Positions 39,228 through 48,702 of a stretch of 64,000 nt of DNA are shown piece after piece. Position numbers and translations under genes: made by a program. Source of the stretch: Desulforapulum autotrophicum (lineage in GTDB: Bacteria > Desulfobacterota > Desulfobacteria > Desulfobacterales > Desulfolunaceae); assembly GCA_020723285.1 (NCBI GenBank), contig DYJE01000015.1:1-64000 (forward strand), in the 5' to 3' direction. Below the pieces are notes generated by a model that was not told the origin of the DNA, searched no databases, and saw only the letters and a list, made by a program, of their open reading frames with translations. Numbering within the stretch: position 1 is the first letter of the stretch; every line of letters starts with the position of its first letter.

Positions 39228-39822
39228 GAAAACGGCGGCGACGGCAATCGGTATCACCATCATGGTGTGCTCAGGCACATATTCCCATGCCGGTGACATC
39301 TATAAATACGTTGACGAAAACGGGGTTCTCCATTTTACGGACACCCCTGTCAGCGGTCATAAAATGGAGCTTTTCATCAAAGAAAGAATCGGATCCCGAA
39401 ACTCTTATAACCGGGAGGATTACAGATCGTATTACACATCCGATGAATTCAACGATATCATCGAGGAAGCGGCATCGGCCAATGATGTTTCATCATCCCT
39501 CATCAAAGCCATGATCAAGGTGGAATCCAATTTCAATCCCAATGCTGTATCACCCAAAGGGGCCAAAGGGCTGATGCAGATCATGCCCGGAACCATGCGG
39601 GACTTGAATATCGATAATCCCTTCAATCCTTACGAAAACATTATGGGAGGATCGCGTTACATCAGCGGTCTTTTAAGAAGGTTCAACAACGAACTTTCCC
39701 TGGCCCTGGCTGCATATAACGCAGGGCCCGGTATGGTGGAGAAATACAACAACATTCCCCCCTTCGAGGAAACCATCGGGTACGTTCAGAAAGTGCTTCA
39801 CTTCCACCGCATGTATCAGTGA
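39205..39822 (+). CDS. Exported lytic transglycosylase with DUF4124 and SLT domains
   Basis: The 205-residue protein has a signal peptide (about 1-29, ending SHA), a DUF4124-like region (DIYKYVDENGVLHFTDTPVSG, about 31-50) and a soluble-lytic-transglycosylase domain. The latter has the catalytic Glu in IKAMIKVESNFNPNAVSPKGAKGLMQIMPGT (about 102-130) and LSLALAAYNAGPGMV. It cleaves the MurNAc-GlcNAc bond of peptidoglycan in the periplasm. Overlaps the preceding small gene. Confidence 0.9.
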   Translation: MTLRRIVRKTAATAIGITIMVCSGTYSHAGDIYKYVDENGVLHFTDTPVSGHKMELFIKERIGSRNSYNREDYRSYYTSDEFNDIIEEAASANDVSSSLIKAMIKVESNFNPNAVSPKGAKGLMQIMPGTMRDLNIDNPFNPYENIMGGSRYISGLLRRFNNELSLALAAYNAGPGMVEKYNNIPPFEETIGYVQKVLHFHRMYQ

Positions 39823-39828
39823 CAGATA

Positions 39829-40446
39829 CTACAGAGAAACAGAAAGATCTTCAAAAACGGAAGGCGCATGCTGAACAAGGATATCTTTGATCATTCCCGC
39901 GATGGGCCTGATCTGGGGATGGGCGGCTTTGGTTCCCCTGAGAGCTATGAAATGACGCCACTCCCTGAAATTGGCTGTCATCACCAGTTCTGTTTTAAGG
40001 CAGGTGGGAAGGACAGACCGGGCGATCTGCGCCGAACATCCGGCTGAAAGAAGGGAAAAATAACTTTTTTCAGCGTCGAGGCATGATTTTTCCCACACTT
40101 TTTTCTGTTCTTCATTCAGATTCGGGGGTTCAATAAACGAACACTGATTTTCAAACTTATCCGAACTGTAATTGCAATACCGCGTGGATTCCTGGGCAAA
40201 AGACGCAATCCGGTGACGAACGATCTCATGGGTGATTCCCCGGTCCGTGATGATGCGGAACGATGCCACGGCATGCTCGATCATGGCATGGTGTCCGTGT
40301 TCCCTCATTTTCCCTGCAAATATGCGGGCTGAATCGGGAGTGATTTTATCTTCGCTTTTGTAGCAGGTACGTCCGGCCATCTCGATCTGGCGCTCCGGAT
40401 TTTCGGTGATCCACAACAGTTCAACAGAAGGTTCCACAATTTTCAT
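39829..40446 (-). CDS. thyX: FAD-dependent thymidylate synthase
   Basis: The 205-residue protein has the ThyX signature RHRx7S in RHRIASFAQESTRY (about 79-92) and the conserved ending motif LRGTKAAHPQIRPIA. It methylates dUMP to dTMP using methylene-THF and NAD(P)H through FAD, without making DHF, and replaces ThyA. It is convergent with the transglycosylase gene (6-bp gap) and divergent from the M6 protease. Confidence 0.94.
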   Translation of the reverse strand: MKIVEPSVELLWITENPERQIEMAGRTCYKSEDKITPDSARIFAGKMREHGHHAMIEHAVASFRIITDRGITHEIVRHRIASFAQESTRYCNYSSDKFENQCSFIEPPNLNEEQKKVWEKSCLDAEKSYFSLLSAGCSAQIARSVLPTCLKTELVMTANFREWRHFIALRGTKAAHPQIRPIAGMIKDILVQHAPSVFEDLSVSL

Positions 40447-40666
40447 ATCTCATTCCTTGTCGTAATATATATAAAGTGCGAGATCTTTCTTTATCAGAAT
40501 TACATTCCAATTCAACCCAAGTTTTTTAATCCTCGATATGCCGATATGTTGATATAAACCTGCATCGTTTCCTTTTAAAGGAATAATTCTTTACTTTTCC
40601 ATGGTGTTTTATTATCAATTCTGACAAGCCGATTTCAAATATAACCCAAAAAAATGAGGTGATGCC

Positions 40667-42916
40667 ATGTGCCTGATTCTCGGAAAAACAAGAACATTTC
40701 CCCAGGGAGACGGTCCCCGTGTTCAGTTGAGGGTTTTCGGGGATGAATTCTATGCCCGCTACGAAACACTGGACGGGTACACAGCGGTGTACGATACACG
40801 CCTTGAAAAGTACTGTTTTGCCATCCTTGTCAAAGGTCATCTGACGTCAAGCGGCGCTCCCATAGACAAACCGGTTCCCAAAGGTCTTACGAAACACATT
40901 CAGGAAGATAAGGAAATAAGGAACAGAAAATTTGATGGAAAATACACCCTCATGCGTCCCGCAGGAACCCCTGTTCCGGGAGTTGAAGCGACATTCGGCG
41001 AAAACAACGGTTTTTTACCTGGAAAGCAGCTCAGTAAAGAAAAAAAAGTCGTGGGTTTGACGATTTTAATCCATTTCAAAGATGAAAAGAGCCAGATTCC
41101 TTCGAAAAAAGTCGGTGAACTTTTAAACGGAGATGGTTTCACGTCTTACGGTAACGCCTGCTCGGTCAAGGAATACTACAAAATCATGTCATCAGGCCGG
41201 CTTGAATATGTCAACGAAGTGATAGGACCGGTCACCCTTTCAAAAAACAGAACCCATTACATTGAAAACCCCTGCATGAACGAGGCATTATCCCTGGCTG
41301 TCAGTGAATATCACATCGATCTTTCAAAATTTGACTGCACAGGAAGAGGGGTGGTGGACGCCATCAATTTTCTATACGCCGGAGAAACATTGTACGAAGG
41401 ATGGCTGTGGCCTCACAACCACACCATGAGCGCTTCATTTAACGGAATCAAAACCAATTTCTATACCATCCAGAGTTTGGGACGCCAGCCGGTGGACATG
41501 AAAATTGGAACGTTCTGTCATGAAGCGGGCCATCTGATCTGCCGTTTTCCGGATCTTTACGATTACGGAAAAAGAGACGGGGATTCGGACGCCAGTGCCG
41601 GTATGGGTTATTATTGTCTCATGGCATCCGGAAGTCATCTTGACAAAGGAAGAAACCCGGCTCCGTTAAGCGCCTATTTACGAAATCTGGCGGGATGGAC
41701 GGATCAGATACGTCTTCTGAACGACGGAGGAACATTCACCGCCGAACACGGGGATTACAATTCGCTCTACAAATACCGCATCGACAACAAACCCAACGAA
41801 TACTTTATTATTGAAAACAGAACGCGCATGAACATGGACAGCTACTGCCCGTCAAGCGGTCTTGCGATCTATCACTGCGATATTCTGGGTTCCAATGAAT
41901 GGCAGGGAGGCACGGCGTCAAACCATTATCAGTGCGCCCTGGTCCAGGCTGACGGAGCCCTTCACCTTGAAAACAACATCAACAGCGGTGACGATGGGGA
42001 TCTGTTCGGTGAAAAGAAAGGCCTTGTTCTTTCCAACCAGACGTCCCCTTCGACCCGGTGCTGGGGTGGCGCTGAATCGGGGCTTACGATATTCGACATC
42101 GGAAAACCCGGAAAATCCATATCTTTCAGCGTAGGACAACCCGGCCAACCCGATACGGCAGGTAACACGCTTGTCCGGGAGTCACGGCCTTCCGCACTGA
42201 TTCCCGACAATTCCAAAAAAGGGGTGACGGATGTCATCAATATCAGCCATCAAGGATTGATCGAAAAGATCCGTGTTTATGTCGACATCACCCATCCTTA
42301 TACCGGTGATTTGAAAATAGAACTGATTCCCCCCGGTGGAAAAGCTGTGATCCTGAGAAACAAGAAAGGAGGCGATTCAGGGGATATAAAAGAAATTTTC
42401 GACTCGGAAAACATCCTGTCCTCATTGAAAGGCAAGACCATGGACGGTGTCTGGTCGCTCAAGGTCGCAGACCTCGGAAAAAAAGATATCGGTAGGTTCA
42501 ACGCATGGAAAATAGAGATGGATTTTAAAAACGACGAAAAAAAATCATCGTACACGGTCAATGTGGGTAAAACCATTCCCGACAACGATCCTCAGGGTAT
42601 TCGGAGCAGCGTGGCCGCCGACAGCGAAGGGGTTTTAATATCCATATCGCTGGGTGTCGATTTAACGCACTCGTATCACGGGGATCTTCAGATCCAGCTG
42701 ACTGCGCCCTCAGGAAAGACTGTGAATATCGTGGAGTTCAATTCCCTGGGCAGTTCATCGGGAGATTTTGTGAAAAATTTTAAGGATTCATCTCTTCCAG
42801 CTTTGAGCAGTATGCTCGGTGAATCCATCAAAGGTACATGGACCCTCTCTGTTTCAGATCATTGGCAAAGAGATACAGGCTCATGGAAAAGCTGGACTAT
42901 TGAGATGAAAGGATGA
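40667..42916 (+). CDS. M6-family metalloprotease-like protein with two P (Homo B) domains
   Basis: The 749-residue protein has an M6-type opening (VQLRVFGDEFYARYETLDGYTAVYD), a zinc-binding HEAGH (His285, His289) followed by RFPDLYDYG, and MGYYCLMASG, a met-turn-like motif. Two beta-sandwich P domains follow (about 500-625 and 630-749), recognised by DITHPYTGDLKIELIPPGG and DLTHSYHGDLQIQLTAPSG, each ending in a GxWxLxVxD and W-x-I-E-M pattern. Secreted M6 proteases normally have a signal peptide. Here the start (MCLILGK) enters the family domain almost at once, and an in-frame stop lies just upstream, so export is unexplained. GAGGTGATGCC is the ribosome site. Confidence 0.85.
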   Translation: MCLILGKTRTFPQGDGPRVQLRVFGDEFYARYETLDGYTAVYDTRLEKYCFAILVKGHLTSSGAPIDKPVPKGLTKHIQEDKEIRNRKFDGKYTLMRPAGTPVPGVEATFGENNGFLPGKQLSKEKKVVGLTILIHFKDEKSQIPSKKVGELLNGDGFTSYGNACSVKEYYKIMSSGRLEYVNEVIGPVTLSKNRTHYIENPCMNEALSLAVSEYHIDLSKFDCTGRGVVDAINFLYAGETLYEGWLWPHNHTMSASFNGIKTNFYTIQSLGRQPVDMKIGTFCHEAGHLICRFPDLYDYGKRDGDSDASAGMGYYCLMASGSHLDKGRNPAPLSAYLRNLAGWTDQIRLLNDGGTFTAEHGDYNSLYKYRIDNKPNEYFIIENRTRMNMDSYCPSSGLAIYHCDILGSNEWQGGTASNHYQCALVQADGALHLENNINSGDDGDLFGEKKGLVLSNQTSPSTRCWGGAESGLTIFDIGKPGKSISFSVGQPGQPDTAGNTLVRESRPSALIPDNSKKGVTDVINISHQGLIEKIRVYVDITHPYTGDLKIELIPPGGKAVILRNKKGGDSGDIKEIFDSENILSSLKGKTMDGVWSLKVADLGKKDIGRFNAWKIEMDFKNDEKKSSYTVNVGKTIPDNDPQGIRSSVAADSEGVLISISLGVDLTHSYHGDLQIQLTAPSGKTVNIVEFNSLGSSSGDFVKNFKDSSLPALSSMLGESIKGTWTLSVSDHWQRDTGSWKSWTIEMKG

Positions 42917-43059
42917 TGGTTCAGGCTGAAAAGATCGGTTTTAAATTTTAGCGTCCCGATTGTTTTTTTGATAAAGAAATTCATTTGAAAACCCGTTGCT
43001 ATAACGTAAGATGGGCTATCGAAAAACACGTATATGCAACCATTATGGGGATGACCAAC

Positions 43060-43908
43060 ATGGAATACATTGTTGTGACCGGTCTTTCAGGTGCTGGAAA
43101 GACCCAGGCAACCAAAGTCCTTGAAGATCTGGGTTACTACTGCATTGACAATCTTCCGGTGGACCTTCTTCCCTCTTTTACCGATCTGGCGTTAAGAAAT
43201 TCAGGAGAACTGAGCAAAGTGGCTCTGGCCATGGATATTCGGGCTGGAAATTTTTTCGACAAGCTCAGATCGGCCCTGAACGCCGCTCAAAGCAATGGTT
43301 TTGAATGCAAAATTCTTTTTCTTGAGGCGGACAAGGATGTCCTTATCAAACGTTTCAAGGAATCACGAAGAACACATCCTCTGGATCCCGGCGAATCTCT
43401 TGAAAGATGCATTGCAAAGGAAACAGACATCCTTTTCGATATCCGGAAAGACGCCGATTACATCATCAACACCAGCCGCTTGAATCTTTCCCAATTGAAA
43501 AATGCCATCTGCGAAGCCCTGGAAGGGGCTCTGGATTCGGCCAAAGTTAAAATAACCCTCACATCCTTTGGTTACAAAAAAGGTATTCCCATGGATTCGG
43601 ATTTCATGTTCGATCTCAGATTCCTTCAGAATCCCTATTATCAGGAGGAACTCAGGGTGTTGACAGGAAATGACAAAGTCGTAAGGGATTTTGTCATGGG
43701 TTTTCCTGAAAGTCGGGAATATTACCATAAAATCAAAGATCTTGTAATTTTTGTGATCGGCCAGTGCGTCAAGGAGGCGAGAAGCCAGCTTATCGTTTCC
43801 ATCGGCTGCACAGGAGGTCAGCACCGTTCAGTGACGTTTGTGAATCTTCTTGCCATGGAGTTGACGGAGCAAGGATTCAAAACGGAAATCGTTCACAGGG
43901 ATCTTTAA
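43060..43908 (+). CDS. rapZ: RapZ/YvcJ-type nucleotide-binding protein
   Basis: The 282-residue protein from ATG 43060 has Walker A GLSGAGKTQA (about 8-17), FLEADKDVLIKRFKESRRTHPL (about 83-104) and a C-terminal RNA-binding-type domain with GCTGGQHRSVTFVNLLA (about 248-264). In enterics RapZ guides decay of GlmZ and so controls glucosamine-6-phosphate synthesis; elsewhere the role differs. The preferred start has GGGGA 8 nt upstream. An ORF from TTG 42985 would add 25 residues unlike the family. The kinases and PTS proteins often beside rapZ are not here. Confidence 0.92.
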   Translation: MEYIVVTGLSGAGKTQATKVLEDLGYYCIDNLPVDLLPSFTDLALRNSGELSKVALAMDIRAGNFFDKLRSALNAAQSNGFECKILFLEADKDVLIKRFKESRRTHPLDPGESLERCIAKETDILFDIRKDADYIINTSRLNLSQLKNAICEALEGALDSAKVKITLTSFGYKKGIPMDSDFMFDLRFLQNPYYQEELRVLTGNDKVVRDFVMGFPESREYYHKIKDLVIFVIGQCVKEARSQLIVSIGCTGGQHRSVTFVNLLAMELTEQGFKTEIVHRDL

Positions 43909-43943
43909 AAAAAACCCCCTTCTGGCAGGGTGCCAAAAGGGGG
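43907..43943 (-). terminator. Intrinsic terminator after the universal stress protein gene
   Basis: A long stem, CCCCCTT (43915-43921) with AAGGGGG (43937-43943), and an inner TGGCA/TGCCA pairing, loop GGG. On the minus strand the hairpin is followed by eight T. It ends leftward transcripts from the Usp gene and abuts the rapZ stop. Confidence 0.8.
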
Positions 43944-44073
43944 AAGGGAGAGAGAAGGGGGGCTGTCAGATATCACTGAACCGAATAAAGCCGCCCTTTC
44001 AGGAAATGGGGGAAAATTGAAAGGCACCAGGGGACTCGACCTTTTCCCCCCATAAGATGGGAATACATTGTGA

Positions 44074-45036
44074 TCAGTTGATGATCCAGACAGCCATACT
44101 GTCGCTCATCTGAATAACCTTTCTTCCGACCCTGCCCATAAAGAACTCCAGCACCGCCGAATGACCCCGGCGGCCAAGAACAAGGCTTCCATAACCTTCT
44201 TTTTTCGATTTTTCCACCAGGGCCTGGGACCTGCTCATATACCCTTCAAGGATGGATGTTTGAATTTTTTCAGCGGGGACCCCCTGGGATACCAGCCATT
44301 CTTTTTCGACATTCATAGCTTTTTCAATGGTTTTTTTCTGTTGCATAATCCGTTGGACATCGAATTCAGGGTATATGGAATTGTCGATGGATGTAGAAAA
44401 GACATCGAAATCACCGGACAAAAGGCTCATGGCTCGGACCACATGGCAAATGGTGAAATCTGTTTCGGGCCGGGCGAAACCGGCCATGGATCTGAGGGCG
44501 CTGATGGAGCCTTTCGAGGCGTCGAAACCGGCGAGAACCCGTCGTGTTTCAGGACGTCCTTCCACCACCACCATGGGGACATGAAACACCTTGGAAATCA
44601 GTTTGCCGGTGACCGAACCCGTGGTGATGCCTGTCACGCAGCGGACCCCGGTTTTACCCACCACCAGCAGATCGTAACCCCTCTGGGATTCTTCGATGAT
44701 GTCCCGGGTCACACCGATTTCAATTTCACGGGTGATGATTTCCACATGTTTTCCAGGGAATCCTTTTTCAATGAACATGTCACGGGTTTTTTCAAGCCTC
44801 GACGCCATGTTTTTACGCCTCATGGCGATCCAGTCGGAATAGGAGGCCTGGTTCATGTCGATTTTATCCGGTTTGTCCTCCACATCGAAGTAGAGATCCA
44901 TGACTTCCGCGTCCACGTGGTACAGAACGATCATGGTTTTATCCGGAGGCATGATGCCGCTGATGTATGCCGCCGCGTTGAAACTTTGAACAGATCCGTC
45001 GATACCTATTAGTACACGATTCATTTTATCGCCCAT
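44074..45036 (-). CDS. Tandem-domain universal stress protein
   Basis: The 320-residue protein has two UspA domains. The first begins NRVLIGIDGSVQSFNAAAYI and includes LVVGKTGVR and TGSVTGKLI; the second begins RRVLAGFDASKGSISALRS and ends LVLGRRGHSAVLEFFMGRVGRKV, with a G-rich nucleotide-binding pattern in both. Usp proteins help survival in stress, often through ATP binding. AGGAGG precedes the ATG at 45036 by 5 nt. Monocistronic, with a strong terminator. Confidence 0.9.
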   Translation of the reverse strand: MGDKMNRVLIGIDGSVQSFNAAAYISGIMPPDKTMIVLYHVDAEVMDLYFDVEDKPDKIDMNQASYSDWIAMRRKNMASRLEKTRDMFIEKGFPGKHVEIITREIEIGVTRDIIEESQRGYDLLVVGKTGVRCVTGITTGSVTGKLISKVFHVPMVVVEGRPETRRVLAGFDASKGSISALRSMAGFARPETDFTICHVVRAMSLLSGDFDVFSTSIDNSIYPEFDVQRIMQQKKTIEKAMNVEKEWLVSQGVPAEKIQTSILEGYMSRSQALVEKSKKEGYGSLVLGRRGHSAVLEFFMGRVGRKVIQMSDSMAVWIIN

Positions 45037-45325
45037 GGTAACCTCCTGACGTGATTGATCGATAATTGAAGTGATATATCATCATGTGTGAACGGATGAT
45101 TTACCTTACACTCGCATCAAAGGATATGAGCAAGGCGTATGCCATGGTCAAAAAACAGTCACGAAAGCCAGTGATTCAAGCGGTTAATGCACGATTGACG
45201 CGTTATTCCATGAATAAGAACCTGTCTGTTTTCTTTACACCATGTAAACCTGGGAACGTGAAAATAAGTTATGGCATGATAGGTGTATTGTAATTCTTCC
45301 AATCATATATCACCATGGAGGATTC

Positions 45326-46852
45326 ATGAAACGGACTGTGTGGACAAGCTGCGTTTTGATATGGGTTGTGCTGCTTTTTTCAGCGTGCAGTGGCTCCGGC
45401 GGAGGGACAGGTTCTTCGGATACCACAACCCAGAATCAAGACGTTGAAGATCCCGAATCTCCTGACGTTCCGGAAAATCCCGAAGAACCGGATATTGCAG
45501 AACCCGGCACCTGGAATCCCGATGATTTCGATCATGTCATCGACGTGGGACCCGGACTGGACTACGAAACACCCACCGCCGTTCCCTGGGCGAGTATCGG
45601 TGGTTCGACACTTGTTAGGATACACTGGCGGAGCGAGCCCTACAGGTCCAAATGGGTGATCACCACCGCCGCCACAGAGAGTGATCCCCTGGTCATTCTG
45701 GGGGTCAGCGACAATGGGGAAAAGCCTGTGATCACCGGTGATGGCGCGGTCACGCCGCCGGGGTTGTACTATCTCAACGAGGCCCGCTCCGTGGTGAAAG
45801 TCGGTAACTACACCGGGGAAGACGACAGCGGAATTCCAGCTCACGTGATCCTTGAAAACCTGGATATCCGTTCAGGACGTCCGGGCTACAGCTACACCAA
45901 CCGGAACGGTGGGAGCGGAACCTACAACACCAACGCGGCGGCGGTTCACATCGAGGAGGGTGAAAGCATCACCGTCAGGAACTGCGCGCTCCACGACAGT
46001 GGCAACGGCCTTTTTTCCGGACATTTCAGCCGGAATGTCCGTGTGAGCAACAACCACATTTACGACAACGGCATCGAGGGTTCGGGCTACGAACACAACA
46101 CCTACACGGAAAGTTTCGGTATCGTTTACCAGTTCAACCATTTCGGGCCTTTGCGAAACGGATGCAACGGCAACAACCTGAAAGACCGGTCCGCCGGCAC
46201 GGTGATCCGGTATAACTGGATTGAAGCCGGGAACCGCCAGCTGGACCTTGTGGAATCTGATTACCGCTCTTTTGCCGACGACCCGTCCTACGACAGCACC
46301 TTCGTGTACGGCAATATCCTCGTGGAACCGGACGGTGCGGGCAACAGCCAGATCATCCACTACGGCGGGGACGGAGGTGACCAGACGCTGTACCGGCATG
46401 GAACCCTGTACTTCTACAACAACACCGTGGTTTCCACACGAAGCGGCAACACCACCCTCATCCGGCTGTCCACCACCGATGTCACGGCGGACATGCGGAA
46501 CAACATCATCCACACCACGGCCTCTCCCGGCCATCTGTCCCTGACCAACGGCTTGGGGCGGCTTTACCTTTACGCCAATTATTTCACCCAAGGGTATGTG
46601 AACAGCTTCGAAAGCACGTCAGCCACGGTTCTGGCGAACTCGGACAACATCACCGGCACGTCTCCGGGTTTTACCGACATCGGCACTCAGGACTTCACCC
46701 TGGTTTCCGGCTCACTGTGCGAGAACGCAGGAACGGCATTGGCCGGTGCAGCGGCCGATTATCCGCTTTCCATGTCATACGTCGTTCATGGGGGGATCAT
46801 CGAAAGGATCATGAACGGAATCGCCTGGGATCTTGGAGCCTTTGAGCGATAA
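45326..46852 (+). CDS. Surface lipoprotein with right-handed beta-helix
   Basis: The 508-residue protein has a lipoprotein signal with lipobox FSAC (Cys21) and a low-complexity G/S/T/P/E tether (about 22-65). A parallel beta-helix follows, with NLDIRSG, ITVRNCALHDSGNGLFSG, VRVSNNHIYDNGIEGSG, YRHGTLYFYNNTVVS and ADMRNNIIHTT spaced as repeating coils (about 180-400). Such folds bind or cut polysaccharides, but the catalytic residues of a named lyase family cannot be assigned. ATG follows GGAGGATTC. Likely anchored in the outer membrane. Confidence 0.82.
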   Translation: MKRTVWTSCVLIWVVLLFSACSGSGGGTGSSDTTTQNQDVEDPESPDVPENPEEPDIAEPGTWNPDDFDHVIDVGPGLDYETPTAVPWASIGGSTLVRIHWRSEPYRSKWVITTAATESDPLVILGVSDNGEKPVITGDGAVTPPGLYYLNEARSVVKVGNYTGEDDSGIPAHVILENLDIRSGRPGYSYTNRNGGSGTYNTNAAAVHIEEGESITVRNCALHDSGNGLFSGHFSRNVRVSNNHIYDNGIEGSGYEHNTYTESFGIVYQFNHFGPLRNGCNGNNLKDRSAGTVIRYNWIEAGNRQLDLVESDYRSFADDPSYDSTFVYGNILVEPDGAGNSQIIHYGGDGGDQTLYRHGTLYFYNNTVVSTRSGNTTLIRLSTTDVTADMRNNIIHTTASPGHLSLTNGLGRLYLYANYFTQGYVNSFESTSATVLANSDNITGTSPGFTDIGTQDFTLVSGSLCENAGTALAGAAADYPLSMSYVVHGGIIERIMNGIAWDLGAFER

Positions 46853-46884
46853 AAAAACCGGCGTCCCGAAAACGGGAGCGCCGG
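46851..46884 (-). terminator. Intrinsic terminator after the porin gene
   Basis: Stem CCGGCG (46858-46863) with CGCCGG (46879-46884), plus inner CCCG/CGGG and an AAAA loop. On the minus strand a run of seven T follows. It also lies just after the stop of the rightward lipoprotein gene, but without a T-run on that strand. Confidence 0.8.
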
Positions 46885-46911
46885 CTGTGGTGTGGCTTGA
46901 GTGTGATATGA

Positions 46912-48087
46912 TCAGAAGGTGTAGGATACTTTGGCCGCGTAGAGCATCCAGGAGTCGTCCATTTTTCCATCATTATCGGGTTCGACACCATAAAGACCGT
47001 CCATGGAGTGACCTTCAAGCTTGAAGACCATGTTTTCCGTGATGTCGAACTTGGCGGAAAGGCAATAGTCCTTCAGCTCATTGGCAGGGCCGCTGCCGTC
47101 GTCATCGGCCGTGCCGTAGGAGTAATAGGCTCCGGCTTCGAACAAGTCGTTGAAGCGGTAGGATGCCCTGAAGTAATAATTCGTACTTATAATTTTATCA
47201 TAGATATTGTTCGGATGACCCACTGCATAAGAGCTTGTGTTTCGATCCGTAACCAGAACCTCGGAGGACAGCGTAAGGTTCTGATAGGTGTATTCGAGGG
47301 AATACGTGTAGTTACGCTGATACTCGTTGTCGATTTCCACATCGACATAGGCGGCGGCCAGAGGATTGTACATGTTCGCCTGGTATTTGGATTTGGTGCT
47401 GTAACCACTCACTCCAGCGACAAGTCCTTCGACAGGTGTCAGCCAGTTCAGGGTGAGCATGTAGACTTTGTCGAAATCAAAGGAGTAAATCTCACCAACG
47501 GCCGGGTTACGCATTTTGATAAACTTCGCGGATCCGCTGTCGAGAGGAATCTGGACATTGAACACCTTGGCGTCGTATTTCAGGGTCCCGCCGGGGCCAA
47601 GCGGAACGTTTCCGTAAAAGGCCAAACCTTTCGTTCCCTGGCCCACGTCCCTGAACCACTCGTTGTAAACGCCCTGTGGCAGGAAGATGCTTGACCGAAG
47701 CGAATCCACATCCCTCGTTTCATTGTAAAGACCCGTTCCCAGTTTCATCATCCCAGCCCTGAATCCCAGCCAGTCTCGCCATTTGTAATCACCGTATGCC
47801 CAGCTCACTGAAACATTGTCGTTGCCGGTATCTCCAAGGTCCCTTGCAAAAAGCTGTGCACCGACCTTGACGTTTTCACCGGTATCGTAACTGAAATTGA
47901 GGCCCATTTCGTTGAATTCGAAAGACCCTCTGTCTGTGTCCGCCAGAAAATTGTTGTCGCTGCTTTTCATATAACCTTGACTCACGAATCCGTGGATGGC
48001 CACATCCTGATCCGCTGAAACAGGGACGACCATCAAGGCCAAACACAGCACCAGATAACATCCCAGGAATAACTTTAAATTTCTCAT
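46912..48087 (-). CDS. Porin-like outer membrane protein
   Basis: From ATG 48087 (AAGGAGG ribosome site) the protein has 391 residues: a signal peptide (LFLGCYLVLCLALMVVPVSA), then VAIHGFVSQGYMKSSDNNFLADTDRGSFEFNEMGLNFSYD and alternating beta strands to the end, closing with YAAKVSYTF, the terminal aromatic used for barrel assembly. The profile resembles gram-negative porins of the phosphate/anion type. A 36-aa frame extension upstream lacks a ribosome site and is rejected. It is 49 bp downstream of a PstS-like gene, consistent with co-transcription. Confidence 0.88.
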   Translation of the reverse strand: MRNLKLFLGCYLVLCLALMVVPVSADQDVAIHGFVSQGYMKSSDNNFLADTDRGSFEFNEMGLNFSYDTGENVKVGAQLFARDLGDTGNDNVSVSWAYGDYKWRDWLGFRAGMMKLGTGLYNETRDVDSLRSSIFLPQGVYNEWFRDVGQGTKGLAFYGNVPLGPGGTLKYDAKVFNVQIPLDSGSAKFIKMRNPAVGEIYSFDFDKVYMLTLNWLTPVEGLVAGVSGYSTKSKYQANMYNPLAAAYVDVEIDNEYQRNYTYSLEYTYQNLTLSSEVLVTDRNTSSYAVGHPNNIYDKIISTNYYFRASYRFNDLFEAGAYYSYGTADDDGSGPANELKDYCLSAKFDITENMVFKLEGHSMDGLYGVEPDNDGKMDDSWMLYAAKVSYTF

Positions 48088-48136
48088 GTCATCCTCCTTC
48101 GTGGATAGATAAAAAATCATCGAACGTCTGTTCAAA

Positions 48137-48568
48137 TCATTTCGAAACATTGACTCCGTCCGTGCTGGTGCCTTTTTCAACATAGCCGATAGCCCCCGGT
48201 GTTTTCTTCACATATTCCAGCAGGCTCTGTGCGCTGTCGAACTGTTTGGGATAACTGGCCTGTCCTGAAAACATCATTTTTTTCCATGTTGAAGAAAACT
48301 GTGATTCGTTCTTGCCCACATAGGATTTCAGGAAATCCTTGTGCGCTTCGGTTTTTTCCATGACAGCCATGGCGATGGTCTGGTTGTCCGGCCATTTGAA
48401 CATATATCCTGAATAGATCTTTTTGACGTTTTCCTCGTTGACTGCCCCTTGCGGAACCCCCTTGTTCGTGACGATGATCACGTCACCGGCACTTGCATGG
48501 ACGATCATGGCCATAAGGATGACCATCGTTATCATGACGAGCGATGAGACTCCTTTTTTCCTTTTCAT
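48137..48568 (-). CDS. Short PstS-like phosphate-binding-family protein
   Basis: The 143-residue exported protein has a signal peptide (ending VHASA). It carries the domain found in small PstS-like proteins: DVIIVTNKGVPQGAVNEENVKKIYSGYMFKWPDNQ, then HKDFLKSYVGKNESQFSSTWKKMMFSGQ and TPGAIGYVEKGT. It is less than half of a full PstS, as in many stand-alone family members whose role is unknown. Paired with the porin gene downstream. GGAGCTGATT precedes the ATG. Confidence 0.85.
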   Translation of the reverse strand: MKRKKGVSSLVMITMVILMAMIVHASAGDVIIVTNKGVPQGAVNEENVKKIYSGYMFKWPDNQTIAMAVMEKTEAHKDFLKSYVGKNESQFSSTWKKMMFSGQASYPKQFDSAQSLLEYVKKTPGAIGYVEKGTSTDGVNVSK

Positions 48569-48702
48569 AATCAGCTCCTGTTTTAAAATGGTTACGATAA
48601 CCTGTCTGACGGAACAGACGAATTTTTTCTTGTTGGATCATGAAATAATAAACACTTATAATCATCCTCCTTTCGCCCGTCGTTTTTTTTACAGAGCACT
48701 GG

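Noticed and set aside
42934..42968. Possible terminator after the M6 protease (ATCGG/CCGAT then T-run)
   Set aside because: Only a 5-bp stem with a 17-nt loop; too weak to list although a T-run follows.
45084..45293. Short rightward frame of 69 codons upstream of the beta-helix lipoprotein
   Set aside because: No ribosome site, no family text, unusual composition; treated as leader or promoter DNA.
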